Assembly: GCA_030847615.1 (NCBI GenBank)
Contig: JAUMIR010000001.1
Span: 166,009,001 to 166,073,000 of the forward strand
Direction of reading: 5' to 3'
Length of the DNA: 64,000 nucleotides
DNA from: Gambelia wislizenii
Taxonomy: Eukaryota; Chordata; Lepidosauria; Squamata; Crotaphytidae
In this document: piece after piece, positions 46,445-58,734 of the stretch
Position numbering within the stretch: position 1 is the first letter of the stretch
How the letters are laid out: each line of letters begins with the position of its first letter
Translations under genes and position numbers: made by a program
The notes under the pieces: model-generated
Databases searched by the model: none
What the model was told of the DNA's origin: nothing
What the model saw: the letters and a program-made list of their open reading frames with translations, nothing else

Positions 46445-47770
46445 AAACATATTTAAGATAGAAAAAATTCTTAATGGCTCACTGGAGCATTAAAAGAAGT
46501 TTCCCAGAAAAGAAAATGTTACTCAAAAGAAAACAAAACACCCCCCCCCCGCAGTTTCACCCCCTTTGTCATTGTTCTTATTTCTGTTGCTGATGTTGTT
46601 AGACACAAAGCCTTCCGCTGAAACATGGAACAATGAAAACTTAGCTTCTTCAGTGGTGACACAAGCTTTAGTGCTTGTGCATGGTGACAACAGGCTCACA
46701 AGAAAAACTCCCTTTATTTGTCTCAATTGTGATTCTGGAGAATGTTACCCAGTGATGAATAAGAAAGAGAAAATTGATTTAAAAAGAAAACAAACGGGGG
46801 AGGGGGAGAGAAATTATTTTCAAGATGGAAGCAGGGTAATCAGTTTCCTCTGTTATTTTTTTATTGCAACCAGATTGACAATTTAAATGGCCACCCTTTT
46901 AGGCAAACATGGCTAGTTCCCTACATAAAAAGGGAAGAGCTGGAAGAAGAGATGTCTATATAAAGAGGATAAACACAAATCAAATAAGAGGCATTCAGGG
47001 GAAACTTGAAGACAGAGGTAGTGTCAAAGCAAGCATTGTCTATTTTTTTTACAACTGCAGTACTTTCAAAGAGGAAGTATTCTAGCAATCAATTACAGAT
47101 TCCAGAACTTCCATATTACTTATAATGGATACAAAGGCTAGTGGAAATTTTTTCCAGTACCCACATTATAAACTATTTCATTGTTTCCGATACAAGAAAC
47201 AAGGTGTTCTACATATTCTTGAAGACTGTGGGGCTTACTTCTGAATTAACATGTGCAATATTGTAGGCTACTCTGTTAAATTGTGGCCATTGTTCCCTGT
47301 CCAGATCTTCATGAATAGGAAAAACTCATGAACAGGAAAAAGAACCCACTCTTTCATGTCTTTGAAATGTGTCCCATTTCTTCATTCTACAGTAAATAAA
47401 TGGTAGGTTTCCCCTCCAAGGTAAACATTCCTTATACCTTCCCAGAAATAATTTGCCATCAGGATTAACAAGTTTGAAATGCAGATCTATGCCCTCAGTC
47501 TTTTTCTTTTTTATAACATACATTTATTTCCTTTTCTTTAACATGATTTCATGTGTAGTTACAAGCCCTGAAGACCTATGGATTAAAATGACTGGGGATA
47601 TTCTCAAGGTGAGGCACAAATCAAGCAGGAAGAGAGGCTTAGAGAAGCAGAGAAATTATAATTCAGCACTTCAATTAATAAGTGAGATATTTTTATCTGG
47701 TTTTCTTTCTCATTCTGTTTTGAGAAATATATATACTTTTTGATAATCAGAATAAACATACTATTAAATT
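46445..47770. other. Intron sequence, no feature seen
   Basis: AT-rich, with homopolymer runs (a C-run near 46540, T-runs). No exon or transposon end was found. Confidence 0.45.
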
Positions 47771-47838
47771 GTGTATTCCTTCAAGGCAGAGGATTGGACT
47801 GGATGGCCCATGGTCTCTTCCAACTCTATGATTCTATG
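47771..47838 (+). mobile_element. CR1 LINE, last ~65 bp
   Basis: GGATTGGACTGGATGGCCCA, TGGTCTCTTCCAACTC and CTATGATTCTATGA are the extreme CR1 3' end. It is a very short 5'-truncated copy. Confidence 0.85.
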
Positions 47839-48028
47839 AAATACCCAGTTTTGAAATAGTGTATATTCTGTTTATCTATAGTTATGTTGACACATCTAGT
47901 GGGCTTGTTCTTCCTCCTGTGTTGTGATTTGGTTTTAAGCAAATAAGGACTGATAAATTAGCATGTTTCAATGCAAAAAACATATACTATGGGACATACA
48001 GATTATAATGCAAGAGAGAATGTTTATA

Positions 48029-48257
48029 TAGTTGTCCCTTCATATTCTCTGGGGTTTGGTTCCAGGACCCCCTGTGGATACCTAAATCCGTGAATACTCA
48101 AGTCCCATTATATGCAAAGGCATAGCAAAATGGTGTCCCTTATATAAGATGGCAAAATCAAGGTTTGCTTTTTGGATTACTACTTTTTAAGCATATTTTC
48201 AAGCTGTGAATACTTAAATCTGTGGATACCAAATCCGTGGATATGGAGGGACAACTG
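48029..48257. mobile_element. Tigger/pogo-like MITE (229 bp)
   Basis: The ends TAGTTGTCCCTTCATATTC and GGATATGGAGGGACAACTG are flanked by TA on both sides (48027-48028, 48258-48259). It shares a 26-bp identical core around GGTTTGCTTTTTGGATTA with 6556-6779. Confidence 0.85.
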
Positions 48258-48259
48258 TA

Positions 48260-51200
48260 ATCAAAGAGCTGTATTGCACTAAGAGTCAAATAAGAAAACC
48301 AAACACAACAACAAAAAGCCAATGAAAGAATGTCTACAGATATTTCATTGGGCCAATCAGCATGTAAGGATAAATCTAAAGCACTGGAATTGTTAAGCAA
48401 AGCCTATCTTGAGAAAAGCTGCCCCCAGGATTTTTAGTAAGGAAAGATAATATATCCAATTACAAAATAATATACCATACTGTCGGTCATCAAACTTTTT
48501 CTGCCTTTTCAAATGTTGCCCATGAGGATGCAGTACATAGGCTACAATCCGGCTTTAGGGTAGACAGAGTTAAATCAATTTATTTGAATGAGTTTAAGTA
48601 AACCTAACTCTTCTGGATTATGGCTTCTAGCAGTTGTTCTGAAAAGAAACAGGCTGAATTCAACGTCTCAGTGCAGTCCTACACATTTTTATACAGAAGA
48701 AAGTCCTTACTGAGTTTAATGGGGTTTACTTCCTAGTAAGCTTGTTTTGGATTGAAGCCTAAATGAATTATAGAACACCAATAATGAATTGATCATAATG
48801 ATCATAAAATAATGATCAGCACAGTGAGCTTATTGATGAGTAGAAAGGAAGCCTATTGTAAATTCATAGCTTCTGCGAAGAACTAAAGGAGACTTAAGAG
48901 AACAGAGCAATGTTTGTTACAGCACAAAGCCCAAATAATTTGTACCCAACCCAGTTTTGGAGGCTGCCTCATCAAATGGAAGCCTTTTTTCATTCCTGTC
49001 TTTCATTTACTTCATATGTGAATACCCTACCCTTGCAAGAAGTCATAAATCTGGAATTCCAGAATATGTTGTCTCAAAAGTCAAGCTTCAAATTCTTGGA
49101 TCTATGTAGATACATAAGAAGGGTATCTACATAAATATTCAGTACACTGTCAACCTGTGTTTTCTTTTCAGGACAGCCAATTATGGTGGATTGGACTATT
49201 TATAAAATAGGGGGTCCATTTTTCAGCATTTGACTCATGGGCAATCAAAGCTGCTTTATGATCATGACCTGGAACTCAGGTATGGCATTTGACGTAGTGC
49301 CCTAACCTTGATTCCTGGAAATTGAAATTTTAAATACATGCCTTTCAAATAAATACATCTGCAAGATTCATCAAGTCACTTTTCCGTTAGGAGGAGCTGG
49401 CTAGTACCTGTCATCCTCCGGAGACGCATGTTGGATATGAATCCGGGGACTAGTGGGTCGTCTCCTATCTAGTGAGGGAGACCATCTATCTCTGTTAGTT
49501 CATCCAACAAAATAGGAAGAAAACACAACATTTAATATATGATTTTTTTAAAAAAGAAAATAGACGGGGTTTGCAGGGAAACTGAAAAGTGCCACAAAAA
49601 GTCAGCATTTACTTTTTCAATTTTTTTTATATAAAAAAGTTTAAAGTTATGAATCTGGATCTCTTTTGCAAATATATTTTCATAGTAGGGCTGTTGTCCT
49701 TTACACAATGGTACACTTTTATTGTCAGTCAATAAAGTAATAATTAGTGGTAAAAAATATCTCCTGCATTTCAAGTATGAGTTCTTTTTTAAATTCCAGT
49801 ACACATTTTTGCCAAAGTATCAGTTGGGTTCAGTTTAAATTTTAAATATCATTAAATTTACTTAGGTTAGTCACATGACTACAGCTTGTTTATTGTTTGT
49901 TTCTTCAATCAACTGAATAAATGTGAATTACATTTTGGTGCTAATGGAATTTAAGCACCATGTTACACTGCTAAGTATAGAGAATAGCTCCTAAATAGTT
50001 CATTTTCCTCAGAGCTCCTAGCTGTGGTATTAGAGCAAAAATCCTTAGGTGGACTTGGAAATCTAGCTCTTGTCTATGGTGACTGGCAGAATGTCTCCAG
50101 GGTCTCAGCAGGGATATCTCCAGCTGTGTGAAGACCTTTCAAAGGAAGATGCTGTAAACTTACTGGTTATTTCCCCTTGTGATATGTGGCTCCTCTGTGA
50201 TCATTCAAAGTATTACAAGCAGCTGCTATTTTTCTCAGCTTTAGAGAATCCTCCCCATTTACCACTGAAATGCTATGCTCATTGACCACTGTTTCTGTTT
50301 CTTAGGATATATCTTTATATATTTTCTGTAATCCCCACATTATGGAAATCACTTAATTTATTCTTATTGCATTCTATTTGTTGAACATAACCCACTTTCT
50401 TATCTGTGACATTAGTAATTATACAATTATTTTTCTTGGTAGTCTGCAGTCACAGAAATCGGAACAGAGACTGAAAGAGGCAGATTATAATCAGACATAA
50501 ATTGCTTTAATCAGAGTATGGCACTGACTTTAGAGAACTGAACGTTTGTTTGTTTTTATCTCTCTCCTACCATTTTTTATAAACTCAGCTGTTTAAAAAG
50601 TTCAATGGTTTATTATTCCTCATGTCGTAACAACATGAACTGATAAACAGAGCAGGGGGTGCAGAAGTGCATCCTTCACATGCATAAACCCTTGTTGGAT
50701 ATTATAAAATTGTGTTGAACAAACCTGAGATGTGAGGAGTATACTAGCCCTTTTGCCTCTGTCATAATTTATGTTGCCATCTTACACATAAAAAAAGTCT
50801 AAAGAGAATAGCTTCTGCTTGATTTGGAAACAGAAGCCTGGTTTTCGAGGGTCTCAAATTGTGCAGGGGGCCTCCATGGATGATAGAAACCTTCTAGCTG
50901 AGAAGACCACCCTCTACACATAGGAGGGCAAAGCAAATAATAATGTAAGGGGCTGGGCTAGTGCACTCCCCCCACCAATGTTCCTTCAACACCATTATTA
51001 TAGTGCCTGAATAGGGCTAGAATATGGTGGCAAGAACAAGATGCTGCGTGCAGAAAATGAACTGCTGCCATTATGGAGAATGTTGAACTTCTTTTCCTCT
51101 GCTCCAATTCACATGATCATTGGTTTTATGATGCCCATGTTGGTTGGCTGGCAGGAGTGTCCAAATGGCATGGGGAACAACAGTTCATCTCAGCTGTACT

Positions 51201-51716
51201 TTATAAGCTGAGAACTCTCATGGGCTGCCGCAAATCATAGCATGAAGATCAGTCCACTATCCAAATCCACTACTCTATTCTTCACATATCACCACCTGCT
51301 GTTTTACAAAGCAGCCATGGCTCAGGCAGTATGAGTTGATCATATCCTGAATAACTTTTAACTCCTTTTGTCAAATATTGTCAACTATTTATCAAATACT
51401 TTCTTCCTCAGAACACTATGACTGAAATAAGTCAATACCGCATAGCCACATTTCATAAAGAGTTCTAAGAATAGTGTTTTCCCCTCTTCCTTCCACTGCG
51501 CCCCCCACTGTCTCCAAGCATAGCATATTGATTGCCATTGTTTAAAAAAGAATATTTTTCTTTTCATTCTGTAAAATTCTTTCAGTTTGATAATGGCTAT
51601 CTTAATAACCTTATTGTTAGGCCATGGTAAGATAAACATAGTATTCAAGTTCAATTTATGGCACACTAAAGATCTGAACTCAAAACTCCAATACTAGTCA
51701 CATTTTATTTTTCTTG
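48260..51716. other. Intron sequence, one GC-rich block
   Basis: AT-rich apart from 49390-49490, a GC-richer block with GGAGACGCATG and GGGTCGTCTCC able to pair. No exon was recognised; the block may be an old palindromic element. Confidence 0.4.
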
Positions 51717-51953
51717 CTGTTGTGTGCCTTCAAGTCATTTCCAACTTATGGCACCCCTAAAGCAAACTTATCACTGGGGTTCCTTGGCAAGATTTGTTAA
51801 GAGAAGGGCTTGGCATTGCCTTTCTCTGAGGCTGGGAGAGTGTGACTTGTCCAAAGTCATCCAGTGGGTTTCCATGCCTGAGCAAGGATTTGAACCCTGG
51901 TCTCACAGAGCCTATAGGCAAATACTCAAACCACTACATCACACTGAGTGGTG
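51717..51953 (-). mobile_element. tRNA-derived SINE (Sauria/ACA type)
   Basis: Inverted: TGTGTGCCTTCAAGTCATTT, then GTGACTTGTCCAAAGTCA, GGATTTGAACCC (B box inverse) and CAAACCACTACATCACACTG (head). It is nearly complete and diverged from 23544-23780. Confidence 0.85.
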
Positions 51954-53039
51954 TGAACTCAGTGAATTTCGATGAACAGAGTAAACAGCATGTGCTGAGA
52001 GTCTCCCTAGATTGTATCCAGAGCCATATTTATTTACTGTCTCATTATTCCTGCCTATTTTTTTATACAAGCCCTACAGTAAAGGGCATATTAGAGCATG
52101 ATTATAAAGTCCATTACAACCTCAACCAACCTATCTGGTCCCTTCATATGGGGAGCTCTGAATTTCAACAGGCTATATGCCTAGAACTAGCTAATGGCAA
52201 AAAGAACCAGAAAACAAATGATAAAAACAGGAGACAGGTTCTCTTAGCAGTGTAACATTTTTAAGAAAACTGTTTTCAATATTAGCTGCACTTTTTGAAG
52301 TACTTTCCAATTCCCGGATTAAAGAGCACTTTAAAAAACCACTTTTTAAAAAACAAGCAAACTACTTTGGAGAGAGGAAGCATTGCAGCATATTAGTAAA
52401 ATTGCTTAGGTTTTTAAGGAGGTTGTTAGTAAGCAGCTGCTAAAGAATACTGAGGGCACCAGTGCACTCAAAGCCCTTAATATGCTGATATCCTGTACAA
52501 ATTTTAAAAATAATAAAAATGATACAGTGTAATTAACATGCATTTTCACATTTGAAAAACATGATCTCACACATTATGTTTTAATAGTGTGGAATATACT
52601 GTACAATACTCAATTAAAATGTGGAACCGCATGCAACAGAGTAGATTTCCAGGTTGGTTGGAAGAACTGACAAAAATGATAAATCATAGCACTCTGTATA
52701 ACTAACATATGCACTTGCTACATACCTAGAAAATGGCATCCAAGTAAGAAGTCACACTCAGACAGGAGTTCTCACCACAATAAATGCAGTCCAGATACAG
52801 AAGTTTTCTGGAATCCTGTATGACCTGTTGTTATGTAACTTTACCCAGCTATGTAGCAGAGATGCCAAGAAACCCCTTTACTGAATTGTGGAGATGCATA
52901 ATGGGGCACCAGCAAGTGTGCCCAATGTGCTTCAGGACCAAGGTGATGTGCCTTGGGACCGATGACCATGGGTCCTGTTGTGAATTGCTCCTGTTGCACA
53001 TCGGGGACCAATACGCATCAGGCACTTTGCTGGCTACGT
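51954..53039. other. Intron sequence, no assigned feature
   Basis: AT-rich to 52780; 52780-53040 is GC-richer and may be an unassigned repeat into which the LINE was inserted. No exon was recognised. Confidence 0.4.
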
Positions 53040-53833
53040 AGTAACATAACACCTCTCCATTGACGCCCCCTTGTCGTGGGAGAGAGGCTTGCGTACCCTA
53101 ATGATGTTTTGAGCTATGCTGGTGGTGGCAAATAGCTACCGGTAGGGTTTCCCATGCCGGACAGATCAAAACCGAAGGGTCTGACAAAGAGCGTCAAAGG
53201 GCAGGATGGGCTCTCTAGCCTTATGGCAACCGTCCTAGGAGAAGGAAAACTCTAATTCCAAACCCGGGCAGATGGTGCTCGTCCAACCCTGTAAGGTCAA
53301 CCATCTAAGAGAAGGAAACTCTAATCAAACCTACGGCCCGAGGACCTTGCTGCTACGCCCATGCTTGCAAGGCCACGACAGATGAACCTTTGGTTTAAAG
53401 AGTGAGGCCAGTTCTCTGCACGCTGCGCTCCACCAGAAAAATCTATTGCACAGGCTCGAAGGACAAACTTAATTCCAAAAAAAAAAAAAAGCCCTGTACT
53501 GATAGGTGAGGGACAAAACGGCAGGTGTAAAGATGCACTGGAAGCCACAGACCCAACCCTGCATGCAGGCGATTTAGGATTTTGGTTGCTCGAGGCTGAC
53601 CCGGGAGATGACAGTCTTGTTCGGCAACATCCTGAACAACCAAGCAGCCTTTTTTTAAGGAGGGCACTCCTTGCTCCATATGGAGAGGGGCCTAGAAAAG
53701 GTGGCCTAACGAAAGCTCATCCCCAACTACTTGGTTGGCTAGCCGCGGCCAACGGGAATCTTCTGATGCGGTCAAACCAAGGCAAAGAAACAAAGGCACA
53801 CACCGGCCTCCAAAGGTGTAAATAAACTGACGC

Positions 53834-54937
53834 TTGCATGCTAGAATATCAGAACCATGCGAGACTGAAGATAGTGGATGGCCTGAGTGTCGTTCTGCTC
53901 TAATAGCCCATGAACTATCACGGCTTAATATTGACATAGCTGCTCTTAGTGAAGTTCGTCTCCATGAGGAAGGCAGCCTTAAAGAACACGGCGCCGGCTA
54001 CACACTTTACTGGTCTGGTAAACCCAAAACCGAAAAACATCTTTCAGGAGTAGGCTTCATGATTAAAAACTCCATTGCCTCCAAACTCGAAACCTTGCCA
54101 ACAGGACACTCTGATAGCATTATCTCCTTACGCCTCCCACATGTTGTTTTCTTTAGTATATATGCCCCAACTATGCAAGCTGACCCTGTAGAGAAAGACA
54201 AATTCTACACAGACCTATGCCACCTCATACAAAAAGTCCCTGTAGAAGATAAAATTATTATCCTTGGTGACTTCAGTGCCAGAGTAGGAAAGAACTCCGA
54301 AGCCTGGAAAGGTGTCTTAGGCAAGCATGGTGTTGGAAATTAAAATGATAACGGACACCTCCTGCTAGAGTTCTGTGCAGAACAACAGCTGACTATTACA
54401 AACACAATCTTTCAGCAGAAAGACAGCTTGAAGACAACCTGGATGCATTCCCGATCCAAACATTGGCACCTCATTGACTATGTTCTAGTCCGCCAGAGAA
54501 ACATTCACGATGTCCATCATACTCGAGTGATGCCCAGTGCAGAATGCCACACAGATCATCGCCTCGTCAGATGTAAACTAAATCTTCATCTTAAGTTCAA
54601 GCCTAAGAGAGGTGGCATCATAAAGAAGAGATTCCAAGTCAACAATCTTCAACAAGCTACCATAAGAGACAACTTCCAGGCAAACCTGCAAACAAAACTT
54701 GAAGACCATCCTACAGATCCTTCTCCTACAGTGCTTTGGCAACATATCAAAAACAGTATCCTCCAGTCTGCGGAAGAATCCCTTGGGTTCTCCCACAGGA
54801 AAAATCAAGACTGGTTTGATGAAAACAACCAACAGATCCAGGAGCTGTTGGCAAAGAAGAGAACTGCTCACCAGGCATACCTCGCCCAGCCAACTTGCCA
54901 TGTAAGAAAAGCAGCTTTCCATCTCACATGTAAGTAA
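53834..54937 (+). pseudogene. LINE endonuclease domain (broken)
   Basis: This part would nick target DNA to prime reverse transcription. The order of APE motifs is clear: ALSEVRLHE (catalytic Glu), YAPT, LGDFSARVG (the usual GDFN site, here with Ser), HWHLIDYVLVRQR and CHTDHRLVRCKL (the terminal Asp-His pair). One in-frame stop lies at 54341-54343 and a frameshift follows 54922. Upstream, 53827-53870 holds an LTLAC(W to stop)NIRTM-like start with another stop and a small frame slip, so the true N-terminus precedes 53834. It is part of the same polyprotein as 54960-57025. Confidence 0.88.
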
Positions 54938-54959
54938 ACTTCAACAAAAACTCCAAGAC

Positions 54960-56410
54960 ATGCAGAATAAGTGGTGGATCAATGTAGCAGAAAAGACACA
55001 ATGCTGTGCAGATCTGGGTGATTCTAGAGGATTTTATGAAGCTCTTAAGGCAGTGTTTGGACCTACTTATCAGGTCCAAAGCTCCTTATACAGTACAGAT
55101 GGTCAAACATTAATTACTGATAAAGCCTCCATCCTGAATCGATGGGCTGAACACTTTCAAGGTCTCTTTAGTGCCAACTGAGTAGTCCAAGGCTCAGCTA
55201 TCCAACATATGATACAAAAACCAATGAAAAATGAATTAGACATAGCTCCCACTTTGGAAGAGACCCTTAAGGCCATACAGCAGTTGAAAAATGGCAAAGC
55301 AGCTGGGATTGATGGAATCCCACCTGAAGTTTGGAAACACGGATGTCATGTACTCCATGATAAATTCCACAAACTCCTTGTGAATTTCTGGGAAAAAGGG
55401 GAACTGCCATCAGATCTCCGAGATGCAGTCATCATCACCCTGTACAAGAAAAAAGGAGCAAAATCCGATTGCTCAAACTATCGAGGCATAACACTGCTCT
55501 CTATTGCTGGGAAAATCCTTACAAGGATACTCCTGAACAGATTAGTTCCTGCCATTGCCGAAGAACTTCTTCCTGAAAGCCAATGTGGCTTCAGAGCCAA
55601 TAGGAGTACTACAGATATGGTATTTGCCCTTAGACAACTGCAAGAGAAATGTAGAGAGCAGAACAAGGGTCTCTATGTAACATTTGTTGACCTCACCAAA
55701 GCCTTCGACACCGTGAGTAGGAAAGGTCTGTGGCAGATCCTGGAAAGACTAGGATGTCCCCCCACCCCCAAATTCCTTAAAACGATTATCTTGCTACACG
55801 AGGGCCAGCGCGGTCAAGTCAGATATGGCGATGCTCTTTCAGAGCCCTTTCTAATAACTAATGGAGTGAAGCAAGGTTGTGTTCTTGCTCCAACTTTATT
55901 TACAATCTTCTTCGCATGATGCTCCAAAGGGCTACATCAGAGCTCGAAGAAGATGACGGCATCTATATACATTACCATACTGATGGTAGCTTGTTTAACT
56001 TAAGCCGTCTGAGGGCTCACACTAAGACTCTAAACTATCTAGTCCGTGAGCTGCTCTTTGCTGATGATGCCGCCCTTGTTGCCCACACAGAAGCAGCTCT
56101 GCAGCGCCTAACATCCTGCTTCTCAACAGCTGCAGAGCTGTTTGGGCTGGAAGTCAACCTGAAGAAAATGGAAGTTCTTTATCAGCCTGCGCCACAGGAC
56201 AAACACCTCCATCCCCACATTGCCGTCGGCAACGCTGTGCTTAAGTCCATTCAGCAGTTCACCTACCTGGGAAGCATCATCTACTCAGATGCCAAGATTG
56301 ACAAAGAGATCGATCACAGATTAGCAAAGGCACATAGCGCATTTGGAAGACTTTACAAAAGAGTCTGGACTAATAAACACCTGAGGCAGTCTGGACTAAT
56401 AAACACCTGA
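54960..56410 (+). pseudogene. LINE reverse transcriptase domain (broken)
   Basis: Copies element RNA into DNA at the nick. Motifs in order: NGKAAGIDGIPPEVW, LYKKKGAKSDCSNYRGITLL, a LLPESQCGFRANRSTTDMVF block, FVDLTKAFDTVSR (motif A Asp), NGVKQGCVLAPTLF (motif B) and LLFADDAALV (motif C Asp-Asp), then FTYLGSIIYSD and RLYKRVW of the thumb. All catalytic Asp residues are kept. Breaks are an in-frame stop at 55179-55181, a frameshift near 55900-55915 and a frameshift caused by a 26-bp tandem duplication at 56362-56413. Confidence 0.92.
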
Positions 56411-56413
56411 GGC
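56362..56413 (+). repeat. 26-bp tandem duplication in the LINE
   Basis: AGTCTGGACTAATAAACACC plus TGAGGC occurs twice head to tail, exactly. As 26 is not a multiple of three, it moves the reading frame, and the frames on each side differ by exactly this shift. It probably arose by replication slippage after insertion. Confidence 0.96.
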
Positions 56414-56430
56414 AAAACACAAAAATCAGT

Positions 56431-57025
56431 GTGTATAGAGCCATTGTACTGTCTATTCTCCTTTATGGGTCTGAAACATGGGTCACCTATCGCCACCACT
56501 TACGACTCCTCGAACGCTTCTATCAGCGCTGTTTGTGCACAATCCTAAATATACACTGGGCTGACTATGTGACGAATGTTGCTGTCCTTGAGCAAGCAGG
56601 GATCACCAGCATTGAGGGCATGATATTGAGAACACAGCTCATGTTTCTACGATGGAGGACCATCGCCTCCCCAAAATAGTACTCTACGGTGAACTCGCCA
56701 CGGGTCAGCGTAAGAGGGGCGCTCCAAAATGCGATACAAGGACTCCCTGAAACAACATCTCAGGCTCGGCCAAACTGATCACCAACAATGGTCCGCCCTG
56801 GCCTCACATTGGGGGGCATGGACACGCACTATCCACAATGCTGCAGCCTTATTTGAGAACTCACGCCGAACAAGTCTTGAAGAGAAACGACAACGCAGAA
56901 AGAATCACAACCCGGAAACATCACCCAAGGAAACCTTCCACTGTGCTTTCTGCAACAGTCTATCTCGGATTGGCCTTTTTAGTCATCAGCGCGCTTGCAG
57001 AAAGCGCAGGATGAGTCCTTCCTGA
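56431..57025 (+). pseudogene. LINE C-terminal part with zinc knuckle (broken)
   Basis: Continues from VYRAIVLSILLYGSETW (typical post-RT segment) through QRCLCTILNIHWAD. A deletion and frameshift lie near 56650-56730, removing the usual GHV-R segment. The end is KETFHCAFCNSLSRIGLFSH and QRACRK, a C-x2-C...H-x3-C knuckle. Relative to the copy at 63380 six bases are missing inside the knuckle, shortening the loop by two residues. The knuckle probably binds the element's RNA or target DNA (inference). Confidence 0.85.
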
Positions 57026-57066
57026 ATCTTTGTTTGCGAAGAAAAGCCAGAGAGAGAGTAACATAA

Positions 57067-58229
57067 TAGCAGCCTCTACTGGATATGGATGTTACACAAC
57101 TGCACAATTCTAATTCCAACATTCATAAGTCCCCAGGATTCTGGCTGCTATCTTCCGGACACACTGAAAAGCTCTATGAGATTTGAGCAGAGTAAGGAAG
57201 CATCTCTTGGATCCTCAAAACCATTTTGCAAAATGGAAAAGTACAGTCTCCATGGTTCCACGCTGGGGATCCCTTTGGCTTTGGTGTCTCTTTTGGCCTA
57301 GCACAGTCCTTTCCGTGAGTGGGATTGAAACTCACCATTGTCTCATCACAGAGGTTGCAAGCAAGTTATAACAGGACACAAAGGTTTAAAGCAGGAGCTC
57401 CCTTGTTCAAAATTAAAAACCACCTACTTTATAGGCTGCTGGAATATACTAAACAGAATTGTCATCCTGTTCAGAAAGACAGCATGCCATAATGGATGTC
57501 ACTTCATGATCAGGAAGCCAAAGATGAATGCATTATTGTGGGGGGGGGGGGGTTAGTTGTATGCCTAAGATTTTTGAAAGGAATAATCTAAAAATGTAAT
57601 CAGTAGAGCCATTATTGAAAACATGTCCCTCACACCAGTATACTCATTAAAGAGCCAGGACTGGGTACTACCATACTCACTCCTGAATATACACTTGGTG
57701 GGAAACCAACAAGCTATAGTTACATGCAGAATGGCCCTAGAATTCAGTCCAGAACAGAACAGAGCTTGGAAAGTTACATTTAAAAGGTAATTCTTCATAG
57801 AGCCTGTTGCACAGTCCCCCATATAACTCATCATGGGTTTTAGAATTATTCCTTACTTTAGTCATTGCAACATTTGCTGTTTTTAGCTCCTTTTTAAGGA
57901 AATAAATATTTAAAAGTAAGGAAATGGCCTAAATTTGGGTGACCAGATCCTCAACATGCCTTCAAAAGGTTTTGGGTTCCCCCAAAGTAATGAAAAGGAA
58001 AGGAGTGAATGCTATTCATGATATAGGAAAGGTAATGATGTCACCAGTCATTACATTATTTGCAAAAGTAAGGTAGTTCTGCCTTTGTTACTCCAAATGT
58101 AATATAGTACAAGTAACATGGCTCCAATGAATCTGATATGTGAAAGGTTATCATGGGGGGGGGAGTACAAGTTGTTCAAATTGATCCTCTATATGCTTTA
58201 AGTAAACTCTATATATGCCTGCCTGAGAA
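57067..58229. other. Intron sequence, no assigned feature
   Basis: Mixed DNA with G-runs at 57539-57552 and 58156-58164. No exon or transposon end was recognised. Confidence 0.4.
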
Positions 58230-58640
58230 TTGATGTCTATTGAAGGGGCCCTCATCTGTATCCCACCAGTAGGGGAAAAAACATTGTGAGAGGACATGGG
58301 AGAGGGATTTTTCTGGGATGGCACCCCAGTTGTGAAATTCCCTCCCCCTGGAGACCCAAAGGCACCGACATTGATATGAATTCAGTGCCATGTCAAAACG
58401 TGGCCTCTTAATAATAACATCAAGCCTATTTTTATCCAAGCTGTGCAAGTGCACTATTTTAAATTGGTTTATCCTTTTTAAAATGGCCTGTTTTTAATTG
58501 CTAAATGATTTAATATATTTTAGTCTTTTCAAACTACTGTATTGCCAATATTTATTGTTTTAAATTGCTTTTCTTGTAAGTCACCCTGATGTTTTCAGAT
58601 ATAGGGCAAGAAATAAATATTTTAAATAAATAGATAAAGA
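58230..58640 (+). mobile_element. L2-like LINE 3' end
   Basis: Around 58320-58430, frames give AP(Q)L*NSLPLE and, after a shift, MSKRGLL-like text, the decayed C-terminus seen in these LINEs (LWNSLP..., VKTWLF). The 3' UTR has TCACCCTGATGTTTTCAG and ends in AAATAAATATTTTAAATAAA. It is heavily mutated. Confidence 0.55.
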
Positions 58641-58734
58641 TATGCTATCCATTATAGCATTACACAATGATGCTGAATAGTACTGCTACTGAAGATCACA
58701 ACTACTTGCTTTTGGATATAAATTTGCCTACATT

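Larger units (their letters stand above)
53050..57057 (+). mobile_element. Full-length APE-type LINE, inactivated (4,008 bp)
   Basis: AGTAACATAA occurs at 53040-53049 and again at 57057-57066, a target duplication of 9-10 bp that sets the element's limits. The first 780 bp or so are non-coding (5' UTR, GC-rich, with a poly-A run near 53477). One long polyprotein follows, with an apurinic-type endonuclease, a reverse transcriptase and a C-terminal zinc knuckle. There is no ORF1-type protein. A short 3' UTR has a hairpin and a GAGAGAG tail. Two further copies are at 6169-6225 and 63380-63706. Several stops and frameshifts show it is dead. The clade is not assigned with confidence; such proteins are often mislabelled as host craniofacial development protein 2. 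Confidence 0.9.

Noticed and set aside
53834..57025. A host gene of the craniofacial development protein 2 type
   Set aside because: Endonuclease plus reverse transcriptase motifs and a target duplication show it is a LINE.
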